Part shown: piece after piece, positions 42,569 to 52,569 of the stretch
Numbering within the stretch: the first letter of the stretch is position 1
Layout of the letters: each line of letters starts with the position of its first letter
Origin: Neonectria sp. B-13
Taxonomy: Eukaryota > Ascomycota > Sordariomycetes > Hypocreales > Nectriaceae
Assembly (NCBI GenBank): GCA_002682825.1
Contig: NOKP01000031.1
Coordinates: 726,353 to 790,352 of the forward strand
Direction: 5' to 3'
Length of the DNA: 64,000 nt
Translations under genes and position numbers: made by a program
The notes under the pieces: model-generated
What the model was told of the DNA's origin: nothing
Seen by the model: the letters and a program-made list of their open reading frames with translations, nothing else
Databases searched by the model: none

Positions 42569-44017
42569 TTCCATACCCTTTCAACAACTCTCCTCAGCCC
42601 AGACTAAGACTTTATCAATCAACATCGCATAACCAGATTAAACGAGAGATTTTTGAACAAGGAGGCCAGTCCAGAAGCCACAAATGAAGCAATATAGGTT
42701 TAGATATCGCCATGAAGACCATCTCACTGATGGTCCACTCACCAAAGAACAAGCTCGACTTCTATTTTCGGAGGGGAGTTGATAGAGACGCATGACACTT
42801 TACCAGGATTCTGCTGCCCACACTCTAAGTACCTTGTGTCACGGGCCAGGGCCCATATCCTTGCGGCAGTGCTGTAAGATGTACTTGGCTCGAGTGCACC
42901 AGGGATAAGAAATCGTTCCAGAGCTCAGGGGCACTCAGGAACTTCTTTCTTTCTTCTTCATCTTTAATGTTCATATCATCCTAGACTAGATAGCTGGAAT
43001 CCAGCTACTAGAGGCCGTTCACATCTTGATAAATTTCGACTTTCAGACGCAGAGATACATCATCTTTCTTTAAACAGACGACTTTTATTATCTTCACAAT
43101 ATCCTCACCAGGACCAGCACCGTCTGAGCGACGTAGAGGGTTTCGTAGGTCGCGAAAACTTAGCCCTATTGATCAATTATATCACGAAAAACGACAATGA
43201 ACAAGCCAACAAGCCTGTTTTAGCCTTCTACTACTTACGAACCGACTACCCTCTGCTAGCAGCACTGCGACCAGTAGTACTGCGATGAGCATCGGTAAAT
43301 ACTATGGAATTGGCGATAAAGATACACTGGGTAATCTCTTTGCATCTTATCCATAGACTTTCTTAACAATTATACAGCCCTATGGCTCGCAGGGCCTCCA
43401 TGAGCTTGCATAGGATCTACATTTCGATCACAAGATTTACCTTCAAGTGGTTTCCTATCGGGGCGAATGCGACACCAGTGTGTCAGAGCCTTTATTCCAG
43501 GGCCTAAAATCGATCTTCTGCCTTCCAACTCCCCACCAGAGTCTATCCAACAGCCCCCGACCGCAACAAGAGCCGAGTTTGAATCCATTATGAAGGTAGT
43601 TCGCAAGGTGATTGGAGGGGACCGGAGACTGACTATTGACCTTTTCCGATCATGTGAACAAGTCCACGCATAGCAAGAGAGATTTAGCTGGTCACTACTT
43701 AGTTCAAATGCCTACAAATCCCCTCCCCTATATTCTCCGCCTTAAGGTTCACCAAGCCGGCCTCCATAAATATTACTACCTCAATCGATATTATTATCAC
43801 CTACCCTAAACCTAATCCTAGACCTAATCCTAAACCTATCTATCTTAAGCAACCTATTTCTAACTATTAAAGCACTTATTAAGTTAATGACCTTATTTCT
43901 GGGTTAGAGCTAGGATTGGCCAATAGGGTGTTATAAAAGTCATGCGTCTGTATCAAAAGTGTCATATGTCTCTATCGATTCCTTTTCGGAGACCTGAAGG
44001 CTCTGCTACTAACAGCC
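42569..44017. other. Gene-poor region with relic and telomere-like array
   Basis: No intact gene in 1.4 kb. A plus frame at about 43111-43288 reads like protein (LSDVEGFVGRENLALLINYI, then LAFYYLRTDYPLLAALRP) but has no start and ends in TGA; unrecognised relic. A degenerate hexamer array lies at 43804-43839. Confidence 0.45.
43804..43839. repeat. Degenerate telomere-like hexamer array
   Basis: Six consecutive hexamers in register: CCCTAA, ACCTAA, TCCTAG, ACCTAA, TCCTAA, ACCTAT. The CCTAA core matches the fungal telomere repeat CCCTAA (TTAGGG on the other strand). The array is followed by more loosely related CTAT/CTTAA sequence. Confidence 0.65.
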
Positions 44018-46684
44018 CTAAAGCTTATAACACGGACCAGAAAAGATCTCATCTAGAAAAGTCGAGACATTTCCGATACCTTCATACTCTGCCTGGAAGC
44101 TTGCATCCAGGTCTGATAGCCCTTGCGTATAGTCATCTTCCCATGACCCGGTCGCGGGGTCCATAGGCAAGTCGAGAAGAGGAGTCAGCAGAGAGAGATT
44201 GCTGGCGGCTTGGGCGGCTTGGGAAGTTGCCAAGTTCTGGATCTGTGTTGATACAGAATCTAGCTGCATTGAGACATCAGCCACCACAAGAGGACCGATG
44301 GTCCCACAGTTCGGCGCGTTCTGGCCAGCCGTCCATACTATTGGGATGTTTCTATCCCCGGTATCGAAATCAGACGATGACACATGATCATGAACGACGG
44401 TACCATCGTCTGGATCCTTGTCCGATAGGCGTTCACGATGTGCTGTCCGTGTTGATTGAGAAGATTCAAATTCATGAATGCTTGTCGTATTGTTATGATG
44501 ATGAGCTTGCACGCCCTCTGCGCAGTTAGAGCGGCTTGTGCGTCGGTGTTGCGCTGGCATCTGACATGCAGATCGAGTCCACCGTGAGAGCTGGCCTTCT
44601 AGGGCATCAAGCTTTTGCAAAGGCACTGTAGACATGGACCAGTGATCCACAAACTGCACGTGCACCGCCTTGAGAATCTCGAACCCAGACCTGATCAACT
44701 CCCTCTCTGGCTGTCTAATCGTAAGCTCCTGTCGTAGCAATTGCACAGAGGCGGCCATCCATGAGGCATGAGCAATACATGGATTTACGTATCGGATGTG
44801 AGCTTCGTTGCTACTGCCGATCACATTCAGTATCATATCCGATGCCTGAAAATACTTTGCCAACTTCTGATCCGTGGCTTGTCGTGGCGCCGCTTCCTCC
44901 TCTTCGCCGGTGCCACTTGTGGCGGATCTGATCATTTGCTCCAACATCCAGGCCTTGTTCTGAAAGACGTGTGCCTTCAGTGTGATAAGCTTGGCGACTT
45001 CCTGCATCAAGGCCAGCTCGTAGACCGAGCTGTGTGTATGAATCAAGGACCCAGTGCCAGGTTTGCCTGGCAGAGTGTCGAAATGCAAGAGCTGACCTCG
45101 ATATTTCCATTTCGATGGCATCATGATAGAGCACAGCTGGATCGAATTGAACACTGTGTCAAGGAACATGTTGTGCTCTCCTGGATAGTTCTCTCCGCCT
45201 AACGTTACGACACTGCCGTGGCTTGTTGTCATATTGCCTTGGCAGGCGAAGACGTGTGCTTCTGCTATGAGAGACCGCATCACCAAGAGCCAGGCCTTTG
45301 GAGATTCATTTCCAGTCTTCTGCAGAGTTTTGGATCGAGTGACGAGCCTGAGATCAAGAAAGCAACTTGTTTGAGGCTGACCCTGGAACCATTTGTCGTC
45401 CTCGGCCGGCAGCCACACCCTCGTGTAAGCCCAATTGATCGTGCAGGGGACGCGGTAGAGGACGGAGGCAAATACGTCCATTTCCCAGACCGCCCACCAT
45501 GCGCGTCGGCACTCTTCGTCTTGACACCACTGGTCCGGGTCTCGCTGGTTGTCCTCATGGCATGTCTTGGCGTCTGTAACATGGAGACCTATCTCGTACG
45601 CAATCCGTACACAGAGCCCCAGAGATCGCCAGGCTCGTCCACGAACCCCGCGAATCAACAGCCAATGCGTGACTAGAATGCAGGCTTGCAATACGCAGAG
45701 AGGCGGTGTATCATCTGCGCACTGAAGGACGGCCTCCTCGGTATAAGCTATAGCCATGTCGCCAAAGTAAGACGATGATTCCATCATACTGGGACTCTGG
45801 CCGGTGCCATCGTTGTAAGAATCCGTTTCCCTTGATTTGGTGGCGAAGGCGAAGATTGCTGTTAGAAGAGCTTTGAGATGCAATTCATTTGATATGGAGA
45901 CGAGCTTTTCATGGACGCGAGGCTCTCGAAAAAGTCGGAAGGCCGAAAAGGTTGTAAAGAAGATTTGCAGCCTAGCGTCTCTAGTCAGCCGGGAATGTAA
46001 TGTCAGTAGGGGCATTGTCAGTATTTCCAATGCCTTGTTGTTGGAATATAAGTTACGGCTCACAGACATTTCTCTCATGGCTTTCTGTGTTACTCCTAGA
46101 GAGTGACTGGTCGACGCGAGGAGGGTCTCATCCTCAACGCCACTGTCGGATCTGTTGGACTGAAGTCGAAAGCTATCCACAGAACAAGTGTCATGAGACG
46201 GGTGGATGATGTAGGATATATTTAGTATATCTTCTGACGTATGCAACTCTCGAGCGTTCGGTGGCGCGGGCTCGGGGGTTGGTGAGGGGCTCTGATTTTG
46301 CCATTCTGTTATCTCCGACAGTGTCCCAACCTCTGACAGCACACCTAGCTGCTTGCGCTTTCGTTGATGCTGTGACAATTTTGATCGAGTTCTGGTGTGT
46401 CTACTGCCGAGTTTGGGCCCTGGCTTCCTCACTGAATTGGGGTACTTGCACGGGCGCTCGCAGGTGAAGCATTGGGAGCACTCGGGGAGCTCTCTACTGC
46501 ACTTCACTTTGCGCTCGCGGCAGGTGAAACAGGCTATTTTCGATGCTTGATGGGTTGCCATGGCCGGAGCTTTACTGGTGTTGGATGTTAAGCGACGGGG
46601 TTGGCGCGAACTGCTGGTTGACATTGATCGCGACAGTTGAGCATAGAGCACCGCTTGGAAAAGCTTTCTGTAACACGGATTCAT
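44018..46684 (-). CDS. Zn2Cys6 transcription factor (large)
   Basis: A single 888-codon frame. The zinc cluster lies at Cys52, 55, 62, 69, 72 and 79 (ACFTCRERKVKC then SRELPECSQC), matching CX2CX6CX6CX2CX6C. The N-terminal 20-40 residues may be overlong; an ATG at residue 21 (MSTSSSRQPRR) is an alternative start. A basic linker (GSRHTRTRSKLSQHQRKRK) follows. The fungal-specific domain is in the middle, with VCLQACILVTHWLLIRG-like helices, LGLCVRIAYEIGLHVTD and CRRAWWAVWEMDVFASVLYRVP. It stands alone between a gene-poor region and a secreted beta-propeller gene, so no target can be named. No frame break was found, but small in-frame introns cannot be excluded. Confidence 0.9.
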   Translation of the reverse strand: MNPCYRKLFQAVLYAQLSRSMSTSSSRQPRRLTSNTSKAPAMATHQASKIACFTCRERKVKCSRELPECSQCFTCERPCKYPNSVRKPGPKLGSRHTRTRSKLSQHQRKRKQLGVLSEVGTLSEITEWQNQSPSPTPEPAPPNARELHTSEDILNISYIIHPSHDTCSVDSFRLQSNRSDSGVEDETLLASTSHSLGVTQKAMREMSVSRNLYSNNKALEILTMPLLTLHSRLTRDARLQIFFTTFSAFRLFREPRVHEKLVSISNELHLKALLTAIFAFATKSRETDSYNDGTGQSPSMMESSSYFGDMAIAYTEEAVLQCADDTPPLCVLQACILVTHWLLIRGVRGRAWRSLGLCVRIAYEIGLHVTDAKTCHEDNQRDPDQWCQDEECRRAWWAVWEMDVFASVLYRVPCTINWAYTRVWLPAEDDKWFQGQPQTSCFLDLRLVTRSKTLQKTGNESPKAWLLVMRSLIAEAHVFACQGNMTTSHGSVVTLGGENYPGEHNMFLDTVFNSIQLCSIMMPSKWKYRGQLLHFDTLPGKPGTGSLIHTHSSVYELALMQEVAKLITLKAHVFQNKAWMLEQMIRSATSGTGEEEEAAPRQATDQKLAKYFQASDMILNVIGSSNEAHIRYVNPCIAHASWMAASVQLLRQELTIRQPERELIRSGFEILKAVHVQFVDHWSMSTVPLQKLDALEGQLSRWTRSACQMPAQHRRTSRSNCAEGVQAHHHNNTTSIHEFESSQSTRTAHRERLSDKDPDDGTVVHDHVSSSDFDTGDRNIPIVWTAGQNAPNCGTIGPLVVADVSMQLDSVSTQIQNLATSQAAQAASNLSLLTPLLDLPMDPATGSWEDDYTQGLSDLDASFQAEYEGIGNVSTFLDEIFSGPCYKL

Positions 46685-48415
46685 AAAATGTCCACGTTCC
46701 CCGCAAGCATCCCAGAATTTCCCCGTGTGATTTGAGGTGAAGCCGGAATTTTAAAGGGCCTTGCCGTTGCGGGGCTTAGCTGGCTTTGCAATAACCAATT
46801 AAGATTGGGTCTGGGTCCAATATTTCACTCGGCCTCTTCAATTGATAATGCCGCCTTCCCCTCAAAAAAAAGTATTTACCCCCTTTTAATAATAAGGGAA
46901 TTTCAAAAAGTCACTTACATCATAGAGACTACGCTGCTTGCGTGACCCACAGTGGGCTTCCTCCGGTGTTGTCAAAGGTTACGAGATGTGCTATACGCAC
47001 TTACCATGGAAATGTCTAAGCCAGATATACTCGTCGAAATAGTCCAACGCACGACGGTGACCCTGTAATGGAGTCATAGACCGAACCCAACTTACACAAC
47101 AACCCTATTAGCCATGTTGGAGAGCGATTAGCTGTATTGGGGCTTATATCGGGTTCCCTTTGGTTCGGTGCGTCTTTCGGAGCAAATTCTCGGATCATTT
47201 TATGACAGACAACTTAGAGTTTCTTAGTCTCCACAAAGGTGGCACCACCTCGAGTCTTCCCCAGACACCCGAGCCCCTCCATACTTAGTTCCCATAATAC
47301 ACCGAGTAAGAAGCAAGTGTTTTACAACCCACCAATTATTGTAGAAGGCTAGCACAAGCCCAGACTATTCCATCACTCAGGAATAGCCAGAAACGCAACC
47401 TTTGCTCACTGCTTGAGAAATCCTTAATTATCTAGAACAATTCTCAATCGCAGCTATTGTGGCTGTAATAAAGGACACTCTACTTCTCCGTTGTGATGCA
47501 ATCTGAACCATTCATCTATGCCGTCTCCCCAAAATTTTAGTTTTCACACGGCGGTTAGGGCCACTACAGCACACGAAGATGGCACAGACATGCATTGTTT
47601 GAAACCGTAGGTGCCGAGCTAGTCGGTGTCCCTTTCAAAAATGCTTCTTTGAACTCTTTCATGATTGAGCTTAGCATGTGAGCTAAGTCAAGGTCCCTGG
47701 TTAAGCGATGGAATCGGGACATACTCCGGTCTCCGATAATAATCGCGGTCTCTAGGGGCATGGTTCAATTGGGTCGGTCTAATCGCGATATTGTTCGGAC
47801 GAAAACACGCTTGCAGATGCGCCAACCTCTCTGGGATTGGCGACGGGGCAATTTTTCTCGTTGCGGCTCCCCCGGACTCCAGGTCCGTGGCTCGTGACTC
47901 TATGTACCTCGGCCTTAGCGTGGGTCATGTGGGATTCGGTACGTAGGTGTAGTCTTACGACAGTCGAAGGGATAACAAGCAATTCCAAGAGAGGTAGGTA
48001 GTTGCACCACAATGTCCCCCTTTCCGGTTCACTCTTCATACTTGCAAGGGTCTGCCGCGGAGAAATTACTATTTAACGTCTCTTTGCGTGTCTGGAATGT
48101 CATTAACGGTTAGCTTAAAGGGCTTTGGTCTTCTTCACATGGTTCGGAACTGTCCAGTTTTCCGAATCGCCGAGCAGGGAGCCCTTGTCGACGGTCTGAA
48201 AATAGGCGATCACATTCAGCTTATTAATTTGTCCCCTGAAGCACTGCATCAGGGGTGTTTTCGACTATAAATCCTTGATGGTTAACAGGGTATGAGTCTT
48301 CACAGCCCTTTTTTCGGAAGAACGAGCGCGATCTTCCACTTGGTGCAATTTCCTTAATTTATATGCGGCCTTGGCATAGAGCACTCACCTTGCTTGCAAT
48401 TGCAATTCTTTGACG
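46685..48415. other. Intergenic, no gene seen
   Basis: This 1.7-kb region lies between two divergently arranged genes. Open frames are short and unconvincing. It contains A/T-rich tracts near 46860-46910 and should include both promoters. Confidence 0.45.
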
Positions 48416-49426
48416 ATGCTTATAAAGTTTCTCCTATCATGTCTCCTATCGAGTGCGACGGCCTGTTTGGTTCGCCGTACAGATACGTCGACCTTCCTTC
48501 CTAACCATTTGGTGGTTCAATTCGCGGACGATATCTGGCTGGAAAACATAGCCATCCGCTCCAATGGGAATCTTCTCCTTACGACACTGGAGCCAAATGC
48601 CTCTCTCTACGAAGTGTCAAACCCTACGAGCAAATATCCGACAGTAAGCCGCCTGTTGACTCTCGACACGATCGTTGGCTTGACTGGCATCACAGAAACG
48701 GCGCGGGATGTGTTTGTTTTCACTGGGGCCAACTTCAGCTGGACTACTGGCGGCGTTCAGGGAACTACGGGTGTCTGGAAGATCGACTTTGCCCAACCAT
48801 ACCCAGAGCCAAAACTCGTCACTTACCTTCCTGAGAGTCTATTGCCTAACGGCGTAGCGGCAGTACCTCAAAATAAAAGCATTGTACTTATTTCAGATGC
48901 TCAATTGGGACTTGTATGGCGTATCGACTCTATTACCGGCAAATACGACGTGGTGGCGAAGTTTAAAGAGATGGGCAACTCCGCGAACGGTTCTACTTTC
49001 GCTCTCGGCATTGACGGCATGCGCATTCACAAGGGTCATCTTTACTGGACAAACAATGCATTGACCAGTTTTTACAAAGTTCCGATCACAGGGACTGGGG
49101 ACATAGTCCCAGGAGCAGAGCCGAAACTGGTTGCGAAACCTCCTGTGGCAGCAACAGACGACTTCATTTTCGCGCCCGGAAATTCTAATATCGCGTGGCT
49201 AACTACCAACTTCTATAACGAGCTTCTCGCTATTATGCCCAATGGTGATTCTATCACTGTGGCAGGCGCAGCGAATTCTTTTGAAGTTGCCACAGCCACA
49301 GCCTGCCATTTTGGGAGAACACGCTGGGATGCGACTACGCTGTATGTTATAACAGGACCGGCAGAAATTAATGGAGTTATAAAGGGTGGAAAGGTTCAGG
49401 CTATTAACTTAAGCGGTTTTATATAA
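48416..49426 (+). CDS. Secreted SMP-30/gluconolactonase-like beta-propeller
   Basis: A single 336-residue frame starting at ATG 48416. A hydrophobic N-terminus (MLIKFLLSCLLSSATACL) is a likely signal peptide. The body reads as repeated beta-propeller blades: DIWLENIAIRSNGNLLLTTL, then LLPNGVAAVPQNKSIVLISD, GLVWRIDSITGKYDVV, GIDGMRIHKGHLYWTN and DDFIFAPGNSNIAWLTTNFY. The WIENLAVR-like opening is typical of fungal secreted SMP-30-like proteins. A few relatives are known as hetero-Diels-Alderases in tropolone meroterpenoid pathways; most have no known role. No polyketide or terpene synthase is nearby, so a lactonase-like or unknown role is more cautious. It looks intact, in contrast to the genes after it. 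Confidence 0.8.
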   Translation: MLIKFLLSCLLSSATACLVRRTDTSTFLPNHLVVQFADDIWLENIAIRSNGNLLLTTLEPNASLYEVSNPTSKYPTVSRLLTLDTIVGLTGITETARDVFVFTGANFSWTTGGVQGTTGVWKIDFAQPYPEPKLVTYLPESLLPNGVAAVPQNKSIVLISDAQLGLVWRIDSITGKYDVVAKFKEMGNSANGSTFALGIDGMRIHKGHLYWTNNALTSFYKVPITGTGDIVPGAEPKLVAKPPVAATDDFIFAPGNSNIAWLTTNFYNELLAIMPNGDSITVAGAANSFEVATATACHFGRTRWDATTLYVITGPAEINGVIKGGKVQAINLSGFI

Positions 49427-49490
49427 AAGCAAGCTGGTGTGGACTTACTATATTAGTTGTATATTCCTATAGAGATTATGTTTCTAGCAG

Positions 49491-50262
49491 TTATACTTGG
49501 TTCACCATGCGCATAGAAAATAAGACGATATCGTCGTCAAGGTTGAAGCCCGTGTGCGGTCCATCAATTCCGTTCTGCCGTTGAACATGTGCTAGGAGCG
49601 ATCTCCGTAGATTTTCGTGGCTGAAGCCTTGCCAGTTCTGCTCGGCTTTGACCCCCATGACGCCTTGGTTATGACATCGGATCGCAGCGCACCTTGTCTC
49701 GGCGTCTCCTGCGGGAAAGCCGTGGGTGGATGAAGGACTGATAAGGGGATCGCTTCCGCCCTCGACCCAGCTGGCTGGTGGGAACTCATAGCACAAGTAC
49801 TGGACGTTAGATCGCCTTAGGATATTGCCCTGCCTGTCCCGCACGTGCTTGATGAGAAAGGAGCCGAGCTGTCCCTGACTGGCTGTGGGATTAAGGTCTG
49901 TGTATGGCTAGGGACCGTCATTGCGTATGATAATGCTCTGGTTGGTCTTGGGGCAAGTATGGTGATCCTTCCAGGTACCAGGGCACGACTGAGTCCGCCG
50001 TACATTCCTACGGCCGGTCTTTCCTGCGTTGAGGTCAAAGCCGAAGCCGGTGTCCCTCTGGGCGCCAGGTCCCCGAGGGCCGGCGAACCAGTTGTCAGCA
50101 TTCTTGCAGATGTCCTTTAAGTAGTAACAATTGTAGATGAGAATCATTAGATCAGGCTAAGTCTGTGAATCAGCTAAGGCAAGTGAACGATGGTGGGTTG
50201 CTACCAATACTGGTCCTTAAAGCCTGCATTGTTGGGAATGGTTACGTTAACGTACTGGTACC
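49491..50262 (-). pseudogene. NucA/NucB-type nuclease domain, broken
   Basis: The minus strand carries YYLKDICKNADNWF, GFGFDLNAGKTGRRN, a cysteine-rich stretch (RRTQSCPGTWKDHHTCPKTN), and then an in-frame TAG at 49910-49908. The same frame goes on to the conserved core ending CYEFPPASWVEGG, the nuclease signature (E-F-P-P-A-S with following glycines). The nonsense codon splits the domain. Upstream, a further coding-like piece (NVTIPNNAGFKDQYW) at about 50260-50205 cannot be spliced cleanly to the rest and no start or signal peptide was found. Family knowledge: secreted, non-specific deoxyribonucleases of bacterial sporulation nuclease type, found scattered in fungi. Here it is almost certainly non-functional. 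Confidence 0.7.
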
Positions 50263-51589
50263 TCTATGAATACTGAGCTAGGATAGGAGAAAGGTTGAGG
50301 AGAGAGAAATGAATGAGTGTAAGAAGGTGTATTATATAGTGAAGGCAAGTCATTGTGACGGTCGGCCGAGCCACAGATTGAATGCTGAGAGAATGTAATT
50401 CAAGACACAAAAGGACAGTGCAGAGAAAGTGTAGGCTGGACAAAAAAAGAATGAGTCAAGGGGAATTACTGAGGACAAGCTTGATGCGGTATTGGAGAGC
50501 CGGCTTAACTGCAGTAATCTACCTCGATAAGTTTTACTCCTAGACGCCATGACTTGAGTCATATACCAACTGCTTTCCATGCAGTCAGCACGATAAGGCG
50601 TTGCCTATGCCAAGCCAACTTGAAAGTAAGAGTGCCAGTAAACCCACAACCGTGGTCCGTCTCCTGAAAGGAGCTGACAGGATTTACCAGCGCCAGGTTA
50701 CATGTTAATGTGACTACATGGTATGATGACCTCGTATTTTCTGCTTCGCCCAGTGTCAATGCAGTGTTAAAGGGCAGGAAGCCAGCCAAGACTCTCGGCC
50801 CTAATTCACTCCATGCCGATGGATGCGTTGGCAGCGAGTTGAGAGTTCACAACTCGATGGTTTCAGCACCCCTTGTTAGTTTTCTTTACTGGTTGCTGTT
50901 AGTTAGTTGTTAGTTGTTAGTGGGTTTCGGGTATCAAGGCCAGGTTCAAGCAACGTCCCATCCATCTTCGGCCTCAAAATGCAAGGCAACCAACGGCATT
51001 GGCTAGTTAAAGCACGCACCATAACAGTTTCGAGGCCACCAAAAGCTCCAAGTTGAGTGGTTCCACCCGTCGGCAGATGATGCAACATTGCAACGCCACC
51101 AACCTCGCGAGTCTTGCCGTAGGGCGAACCTGCATCTTAGTGGATAAGAACACAAAGAGCCCGATTCTTCAGGCCTGCAACCATCGTTCGAGGATTCCCT
51201 TCAAAAGATTGCCTTGATCCGCAATACCTCGTATAACTGAATCTGATCCACGAAATGTTCACTTTAAGCCATAAAAACCCCTGCATAGCCTCGACCCGGC
51301 CCGCTTGTAACTCAAGGCTGCGGCCAACACGCCCGCCAAAGTGAGCTTGCCCGGTAGGCTACGCCTATGCAGGTGATGCCAACTTTAATAATACTTTATC
51401 TGGGTGACACATGCACCCCGTAAGACATTGGTCCATTAGCAGTCCCTGTAGTCATCAGCGGGTTACCTTCGGCCTTTCCATCCAGTCTAGCCAGTGTTCT
51501 ACATCAAGCCCTCCTCGCCCGTCTTGGTCTTGTTGCGTGCCGGCTCTGCATACTGTATAGCTTACGTTGATGCATCTTCGACTGCAACT
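50263..51589. other. Intergenic, no gene seen
   Basis: This 1.3-kb region holds no convincing frame. A short run of TTAGTTG-like units is at 50895-50925. Nothing else recognised. Confidence 0.45.
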
Positions 51590-52439
51590 ATGCCGTCCCT
51601 TCACAGCCGTCCGTCTTTCGCCCTCGCCCCTGCCCTTGTCCTTCTTTGCATCGTTTCTTTCCAAGCCACCATCGCCGCTGTCGACGAGTGCCAACCCTTC
51701 ACCTGAGAAGCGAACAATAAGCGTCGCGCGGTCTCTGCAGATCCTATCTCAACCAAGCCAGCTAGTGCCAAGTTCACCTTCAGCGTTCCCAGAAGCACAA
51801 GCTCAAGACTGGCGATATCAACTGCCGCGACTGGGGCAAGACCGTCAACTACTACTCTTGCAAGAAGCTGGCCCTTGATTATAAGATTGACGTCGAGACC
51901 TTCTTCAAGCTGAACCCAATACTAGATCCAGACTGTGAGAACATTAAGCCCTACACGATGTACTGTGTCGCCGGGTGTAAGCCCTTTATCTTGTCGTGCA
52001 GCTCAAGCAGACTTATGTATTGATAACTCATAGTTATTGAACCGAACAGAGCTATGGACGGCCACTGTGGTCCCAAGTACGGCAACGCTACTTGTATCAG
52101 AACAGGCAAGGCTTGCTGCAACTTAGAGACTTGGATCTGCAGCAACTCAGAGTATGTCAACCAGGCGCCCCTCAACTCCAAAGAGTCTCCATTCCTAATG
52201 ATTCTCAGCGAGGACTGCTCCCCCGGCATTTGTTACGAGGGCCACTGCACTGGTCACACAGTCTACACGACAGACGGCAAATGCGGCCGAGACCACGGCA
52301 TGCGTGTCTGCGTCGGCAAATGGGCGAGTGTTGCAACGACGACGGCGAGTGCGGCACCGGCCCTGACTACTGCGCCCAGAGTAAATGTCAGCCAGGCCAG
52401 ATCGGCCAGATAATTGACCAGATGAAAAAAGGTAATTAA
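51590..52439 (+). pseudogene. Secreted LysM/chitin-binding protein, broken
   Basis: ATG at 51590 begins a good signal peptide (hydrophobic LAPALVLLCIVSFQATIAA) followed by VDECQPFT and then TGA at 51704. Downstream, in another frame, LKTGDINCRDWGKTVNYYSC and FFKLNPILDPDCENIKPYTM form a LysM domain. After a likely intron (about 51978-52048), DGHCGPKYGNATC and CYEGHCTGHTVYTTDGKCG give hevein-like cysteine-rich chitin-binding modules, and the last of these changes frame at about 52322, where GECCNDDGECGTGPDYC continues. One nonsense codon and two frame changes show that the gene is decayed. Intact relatives bind chitin and can hide fungal walls from host receptors. Neighbours are also pseudogenes. 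Confidence 0.75.
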
Positions 52440-52569
52440 CCAGAGTGTATTTAAGTTCTTCCTTCCTATTTTCCATTCAGTGTTATCAGGTGGCTCAATG
52501 ATACCATTTTGACATTCTTATTCATTCTACATCAATTCACTCTCTACAAGCGGCACTCGACTCGTCACA

